Source of the DNA: Vibrio sp. 05-20-BW147 | GTDB taxonomy: Bacteria > Pseudomonadota > Gammaproteobacteria > Enterobacterales > Vibrionaceae | NCBI RefSeq assembly: GCF_013369385.1 | Contig: NZ_SZTO01000002.1 | Span: 248,001-312,000, forward strand | DNA: 64,000 nucleotides | Reading direction: 5' to 3' | Shown: positions 59,462 to 64,000 of the stretch, in pieces | Numbering within the stretch: the first letter of the stretch is position 1 | How the letters are laid out: each line of letters begins with the position of its first letter | Program-made: the position numbers and the translations under genes | The notes under the pieces: generated by a model | What the model was told of the DNA's origin: nothing | Databases searched by the model: none | What the model saw: the letters and a program-made list of their open reading frames with translations, nothing else

Positions 59462-59672
59462 TATCAATGCTCTGTTTAAGTTCTTTACATATGGTCTTTC
59501 AATGACTTTAGGTTGGTATCGTTAGAAATGAAAGCACAACTTTCATTTTTGCATTTAGATTCTGTTTTGATCACCTTTTAAATGTTGTAAAGTGACGAAA
59601 TTCAAAGATTAATTTCAAACTCTAATATAAACCCGAGGCTGATAGGATCAGTGTTGTAGGGGCAGGAAGCAA

Positions 59673-62600
59673 ATGTTACCAAGACTTAATTCTCAATCGG
59701 ATGTTGATCCCGTTGTCCTGAGTTTTCTCAAAGAACTTGAGCAAGCTGGTTTCAACGGTGATATTGAATCACACTACGCGAGTCGCCTTGCTGTGGCGAC
59801 TGATAACAGCGTCTATCAGCAGCTCCCTCAAGCGGTTCTCTTACCTAAAAGTACAGAAGATGTCGCCTTGATCGCTAAGCTTAGCCTGAGTACTCAATAT
59901 GAACGCATCTCCTTCTCTCCTCGAGGCGGTGGTACTGGGACCAATGGGCAATCGTTGACCAAAGGAATTGTGGTTGATATGTCTCGTCATATGAACAAGG
60001 TTCTGGAGATCAATGAGCAAGAAGGCTGGGTGCGTGTTCAAGCGGGTGTGGTAAAAGATCAGCTTAACGATGCGGTTCGACCGTATGGTTTTTTCTTTTC
60101 TCCAGATTTGTCGACCAGCAATCGTGCAACGCTGGGTGGGATGATTAATACAGATGCCTCTGGGCAAGGTTCGCTGAAATACGGCAAAACGTCCGATCAT
60201 GTCTTGTCACTGCAAGCGGTTTTTGCCGATGGTTCGGTCCTCGAATCAGACCTTTCAAAAGGCTTGCCTGAGGAAGGCCAGTACGCATACCACGCTTTAC
60301 AAACGACGGAAGCCGTTTGTCGAGAAAAGCGTCAGCAGATTTTAGCGAAATTCCCGCCATTGAACCGCTTTCTAACCGGTTATGATTTAAAGAATGCAAT
60401 TGAAGAACAAACCGGAGAGTTTAATTTTACTCGGGTACTCTGTGGTGCCGAAGGTTCATTGGCGTTCATCACTGAAGCCAAACTCAACCTTACACCGATT
60501 CCTAAAGCGCGCACGCTCGTAAATGTAAAATACAACAGTTTCGACGCCGCGCTACGTAATGCGCCCTTTATGGTTGAGGCAAAAGCACTGTCTGTTGAAA
60601 CCGTCGATTCCAAAGTTCTGAATCTCGCTAAACAAGACATTGTTTGGCACAGCGTGAGTGATTTGATTACTGATGTACCAGGTCAGGAAATGCTCGGTTT
60701 GAACATGGTGGAATACGCAGGTGAAAATGAGTTGGAAGTGGCAGAGCAAGTTGCTGCGCTGACCTGCAAACTCGACAGCATGCTGGAACACGGTGAAGCC
60801 GGCATTATTGGTTATCAAGTGTGTAACGACGTGGCTAGCTTGGGGCGTATCTACAACATGCGTAAGAAAGCGGTAGGGTTACTTGGCGCTGCAAAAGGGC
60901 GAGCCAAACCAGTCGCATTTGCGGAAGATACCTGTGTGCCACCAGAAAACTTGGCCGATTTTATTGCTGAGTTTCGCCAGCTGCTGGACAGTAAAAATCT
61001 CGAATACGGCATGTTTGGCCACGTGGATGCGGGTGTGCTCCATGTGCGCCCTGCGCTTGACCTTTGTGATCCTAAACAAGAGTTGCTGATGCATGAAGTC
61101 TCAGATGAAGTGGTCAAGCTTGTCGCAAAATACGGTGGTTTAATGTGGGGTGAGCACGGCAAGGGTTTTCGCTCAGAATATGGCCCGGAGTTTTTTGGCC
61201 AAGAGCTGTTTACCGAGCTAAGACGTATTAAAGCGGCGTTCGATCCTCACAATAAAATGAACCCAGGTAAGATCTGTACCCCGCTTGGTAGTGATGCAGA
61301 ACTTGTTAAAGTCTCTGGCACCAAGCGTGGGTACTTTGACCGACAAATCGATGTCAAAGTCCGTGATAGCTTCAAACAGGCAATGGAATGTAATGGCAAT
61401 GGCTTGTGTTTTAACTACGACACGAGCTCACCCATGTGTCCTTCGATGAAAGTCACTGCAGACAGACGCCATTCGCCAAAAGGTCGTGCAGGTTTGGTTC
61501 GTGAATGGTTGCGCCAGCTGACTGAGCAGGGCATTGATATTTTGGATTTGGAAGCTCAAACCCTACAGGGTTCTCCGACCATTAAGAACATGCTTGATCG
61601 AGTCCGTAATCGAATTAATCAGCGTCATGAGTACGACTTCTCTCATGAAGTGTATGAGGCTATGAATGGTTGTTTGGCGTGTAAAGCGTGTGCCAGCCAA
61701 TGCCCGATTAAAGTCGATGTACCAAGTTTCCGTTCCCGTTTCCTCAATATTTATCACAGCCGTTATCAGCGTCCGGCGAAAGATTATCTGGTTGCCAATA
61801 TCGAGACGTTACTACCGATTATGGCGAAAGCACCGCAACTGATTAATGGTGTGATCGGTCAGCCTTGGGTAGAACGCTTGACCGAGAAAACTGTGGGCTA
61901 TGTGGATACGCCTTTGTTATCTGTGCCGACATTGAAGCAACGACTTTCTGCGTTGAAAACCTTTGACTTGCAACAGCTCAAGGGGTTGTCGAGCGAGGAA
62001 AAACGCCATCATGTGTTGGTCGTTCAGGATCCGTTTACCAGCTATTATGATGCGCAAGTGGTAGAAGATTTTACGACGCTTGCGATTAAACTGGGTAAAA
62101 CGCCGGTGTTACTGCCATTTAAACCCAACGGAAAAGCGCAACACATTAAAGGTTTCTTGAAGCGCTTTGGACAAACTGCCGGGAATACAGCAACATTTCT
62201 ACAAATGGTGGCGGACTTAGAGATCCCAATGGTGGGTGTTGATCCCGCGCTGGTACTCTGTTATCGCGATGAGTACAAAGAGATTTTGGGCGATAAACGG
62301 GGTGATTTTGAGGTATTAACTGCTCATGAATGGTTATTGCCACGTCTTGCTGAGTTTAATACTGAGACGAAAACGGTTGATGAGCCTTGGTACTTGTTTG
62401 CCCACTGTACAGAAAAAACCAAGCTACCCAATGCGGAAAAAGAATGGGGAAGGATCTTTGCTCACTTTGGCGCTCAACTAAATACTGTCCCCGTTGGCTG
62501 CTGTGGTATGGCGGGAACATTTGGCCACGAAAGTGACAAGCTACAAATGTCGAAAGATATTTATGGCCTTAGTTGGAAACCGAGCTTGGATTTGTTGCCC

Positions 62601-62708
62601 AAAGATCGCTGTTTAATTACTGGCTATTCCTGTCGTTCCCAAGTAAAACGTTTCGAAGGTATTCAGCCGCAGCATCCAGTTCAAGCGTTACTTGGAATGT
62701 TGCAGTAA
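59673..62708 (+). CDS. ydiJ: FAD/Fe-S D-2-hydroxyacid dehydrogenase YdiJ
   Basis: 1011 residues, like E. coli YdiJ (1018). FAD-binding domain (PRGGGTGTNGQSL, about 83-95; PDLSTSNRATLGGMINTDASGQGS), FAD-linked oxidase C-terminal domain (GHVDAGVLHVRP; WGEHGKGFRSEYGP; DPHNKMNPGKI), then Fe-S domain CLACKACASQCPIKVDVPSF and a CCG-domain tail (HCTEKTK, VPVGCCGMAGTFGHE). Oxidises D-2-hydroxyglutarate or D-lactate. Single-gene unit, strong terminator. Confidence 0.93.
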   Translation: MLPRLNSQSDVDPVVLSFLKELEQAGFNGDIESHYASRLAVATDNSVYQQLPQAVLLPKSTEDVALIAKLSLSTQYERISFSPRGGGTGTNGQSLTKGIVVDMSRHMNKVLEINEQEGWVRVQAGVVKDQLNDAVRPYGFFFSPDLSTSNRATLGGMINTDASGQGSLKYGKTSDHVLSLQAVFADGSVLESDLSKGLPEEGQYAYHALQTTEAVCREKRQQILAKFPPLNRFLTGYDLKNAIEEQTGEFNFTRVLCGAEGSLAFITEAKLNLTPIPKARTLVNVKYNSFDAALRNAPFMVEAKALSVETVDSKVLNLAKQDIVWHSVSDLITDVPGQEMLGLNMVEYAGENELEVAEQVAALTCKLDSMLEHGEAGIIGYQVCNDVASLGRIYNMRKKAVGLLGAAKGRAKPVAFAEDTCVPPENLADFIAEFRQLLDSKNLEYGMFGHVDAGVLHVRPALDLCDPKQELLMHEVSDEVVKLVAKYGGLMWGEHGKGFRSEYGPEFFGQELFTELRRIKAAFDPHNKMNPGKICTPLGSDAELVKVSGTKRGYFDRQIDVKVRDSFKQAMECNGNGLCFNYDTSSPMCPSMKVTADRRHSPKGRAGLVREWLRQLTEQGIDILDLEAQTLQGSPTIKNMLDRVRNRINQRHEYDFSHEVYEAMNGCLACKACASQCPIKVDVPSFRSRFLNIYHSRYQRPAKDYLVANIETLLPIMAKAPQLINGVIGQPWVERLTEKTVGYVDTPLLSVPTLKQRLSALKTFDLQQLKGLSSEEKRHHVLVVQDPFTSYYDAQVVEDFTTLAIKLGKTPVLLPFKPNGKAQHIKGFLKRFGQTAGNTATFLQMVADLEIPMVGVDPALVLCYRDEYKEILGDKRGDFEVLTAHEWLLPRLAEFNTETKTVDEPWYLFAHCTEKTKLPNAEKEWGRIFAHFGAQLNTVPVGCCGMAGTFGHESDKLQMSKDIYGLSWKPSLDLLPKDRCLITGYSCRSQVKRFEGIQPQHPVQALLGMLQ

Positions 62709-62717
62709 TCAATATCA

Positions 62718-62745
62718 AACCCAGCGCTCTGCTGGGTTTTTTATC
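62718..62745 (+). terminator. Terminator of ydiJ
   Basis: AAACCCAGC/GCTGGGTTT with a five-base loop and TTTATC. Confidence 0.88.
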
Positions 62746-62797
62746 GATGTAACGCATATTCTGACTTGAGAAGTTCAAGCTTTGGTAGGAGCCAAAA

Positions 62798-63259
62798 ATG
62801 GACAAATTGGAGTTAAAAGTGCCACCGGTGGCGGTATTTTTGTTGGTTATGTTAGTGATGTATTTGATCTCAATGAGTCTACCGTCGCTGACGTTCACAA
62901 TTGTCGGTTACCAATGGTTCGCAGGTGCGTTGTTTGCGGTTTCTGGTGTGGTGGGCCTTTCTGGCGTGCTCGAGTTTCGCCGTGCAAAAACAACGGTAAA
63001 TCCAATAAAACCAGAAAGTGCTAGTTCAGTAGTTTCGAGCGGAATCTTTCGTTACAGCAGAAACCCGATGTACCTTGCCTTGCTATTGTTACTTCTCGCT
63101 TATGCTCTTTGGTTACAAAACGGCCTGGCGTTTGTCGGATGTCCTTTGTTTGTGATTTATATGAACCGCTTTCAAATACGTCCGGAAGAAAGAGCGTTAG
63201 AGCGTCTTTTTGGCCCAACGTTTTTAGACTATAAAAATCAAGTCAGGCGTTGGTTCTGA
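62798..63259 (+). CDS. Isoprenylcysteine carboxyl methyltransferase-like membrane protein
   Basis: 153 residues. Three or four membrane helices (about 9-30, 40-57, 90-108, 110-125). PEMT/ICMT motifs: SGIFRYSRNPMYLALLL and EERALERLFGPTFLDYKNQVRRWF, the SAM-binding pattern of the NnrU/ICMT group. Substrate unknown. SD TAGGAGC precedes the ATG. Confidence 0.85.
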   Translation: MDKLELKVPPVAVFLLVMLVMYLISMSLPSLTFTIVGYQWFAGALFAVSGVVGLSGVLEFRRAKTTVNPIKPESASSVVSSGIFRYSRNPMYLALLLLLLAYALWLQNGLAFVGCPLFVIYMNRFQIRPEERALERLFGPTFLDYKNQVRRWF

Positions 63260-63433
63260 CTATTTCAATAAAGCACTAATGTAGAAAATGTTAATTTTCA
63301 ACAGCGTGAAATAGGTCTATAAAATACAACGAAACTTTGTATTCATTCGTTCTATCTATTGATGGCTTGGGATATCATCCTCACATCTCGTTAAAAATAC
63401 AAATCATTAACGTCATGTTGTAAGGAAATTTCG

Positions 63434-64000
63434 ATGACCCGTCCAAGTAAACTCTCACCAGTATTTGCCTCGGCGATAGCATTGGCAAGTTGTCATGTTA
63501 TAGCCCAAGAACCATCTATAACCCCAATCAATTCACTTGAACGTACAAGCCGTATAATTGGTGGTACTACCGCACCTGCAGAAAAATGGCCATTTATGGC
63601 GGCGGTTGTGAGTAAGGGCTACAAGGGTGGCAAAGGTCAGTTTTGTGGTGCCAGTTTCATTGGCTCTCGGTATGTCCTGACGGCAGCACACTGTTTGGAT
63701 GCGACGCTGGGTGATGACATCGAAGTGATCATCGGCCAGCAGGACTTGTCTGCAGCGACGAGTGAACAGCGGCTTTCGGTACGTAAAGTATATATTCATG
63801 AAGAGTATGATGGTGCGGCTCAGGGAAACGACATCGCCATACTCGAACTGAGCGAAGCTTACGAAGGTCCTGCAGTGACACTTGCAGAATTTAACCTAAG
63901 AGACGAACTTGCGGCTGGTCAAGCTCTCACCGTAATGGGCTGGGGGGATCAAGACCCAACGGATGAGTTCAGAAAAGCAACTCAGTTACAACAGGTCAAC
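63434..64000 (+). CDS. Secreted trypsin-like serine protease (VesB-like), 3' end cut by the window
   Basis: 189 residues visible, frame open to the edge. Signal-peptide-like N-terminus (SPVFASAIALASCHVIA), a pro-segment, then activation site R40-IIGGTT. Catalytic H86 (LTAAHC) and D133 (GNDIAIL) are present; the Ser lies beyond the window. MGWGDQ is the usual chymotrypsin strand. It follows ydiJ and the ICMT gene, as I recall for V. cholerae vesB. Family members are type II secreted; the tail cannot be checked. AAGGAAATTTCG precedes the ATG. Confidence 0.88.
   Translation, partial: MTRPSKLSPVFASAIALASCHVIAQEPSITPINSLERTSRIIGGTTAPAEKWPFMAAVVSKGYKGGKGQFCGASFIGSRYVLTAAHCLDATLGDDIEVIIGQQDLSAATSEQRLSVRKVYIHEEYDGAAQGNDIAILELSEAYEGPAVTLAEFNLRDELAAGQALTVMGWGDQDPTDEFRKATQLQQVN

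Overview
The window looks like a stretch of chromosome from a Vibrio species. V. vulnificus or a close relative is my inference from protein recognition; no database was searched. It is mostly chromosomal backbone with moderate GC. I saw no rRNA, tRNA, CRISPR array, insertion sequence or prophage. Support for Vibrio includes psrA-fadE-fabV, TfoX with an upstream CRP site, a bacteriohemerythrin diguanylate cyclase next to pheST, RelV near ihfA, and a VesB-like trypsin after ydiJ. Many genes resemble V. cholerae genes that I remember as neighbours.

Layout. 1-3.1 kb: end of an AttFG-like ABC permease and an AttH/CrtC-like protein. 3.4-4.6 kb: nhaA. 4.7-9.4 kb: lipid block of psrA-fadE and fabV. 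A FadR-type operator, a PsrA-type palindrome and a candidate small RNA precede psrA. 9.5-14.1 kb: ybjL, grxA, an iron alcohol dehydrogenase and hexR. 14.4-19.7 kb: panP, an exported protein, lysO, an HDOD protein and tfoX. 19.8-26.3 kb: azoR, hrpA, a small outer-membrane barrel, an unknown protein and an OsmC-like protein. 26.3-29.8 kb: a LytS/LytTR two-component pair, a small membrane protein and an EmrD-like exporter. 30.2-33.0 kb: speAB, the arginine to agmatine to putrescine route. 33.2-37.0 kb: small accessory genes (HAD, HDOD, DJ-1/PfpI, GNAT, XRE).

37.1-42.7 kb holds the most system-like locus. A TetR regulator is followed by an MMPL/RND exporter, a LolA-like periplasmic protein and an outer-membrane barrel. 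Four copies of a TGACGAnnCGTCA-type palindrome sit in the two promoter regions. I read it as a self-regulated envelope export or lipid transport module; its cargo is unknown.

42.8-51.4 kb: hemerythrin-GGDEF protein, pheST with a Phe-rich leader reading frame, an NAD salvage block (pncB, NrtR, nicotinamidase) and ihfA. 51.4-55.4 kb: relV, tpm, purT and cdd. purT has a PurR box and cdd a CRP site. 55.7-59.5 kb: zinc-ribbon peptide, Sel1/J-domain membrane protein, OmpA-like lipoprotein, DUF2786 protein and CheX-like protein. 59.7-64.0 kb: ydiJ, an isoprenylcysteine-methyltransferase-like protein and the start of a secreted trypsin cut by the window edge.

Most genes are separated by clear stem-loop terminators, so transcription units are short. 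The recurring regulatory themes are fatty acids (FadR, PsrA), cAMP (CRP at tfoX and cdd), purines (PurR) and NAD (NrtR). Family assignments rest on motifs and remembered homologues. Operator calls are by eye.
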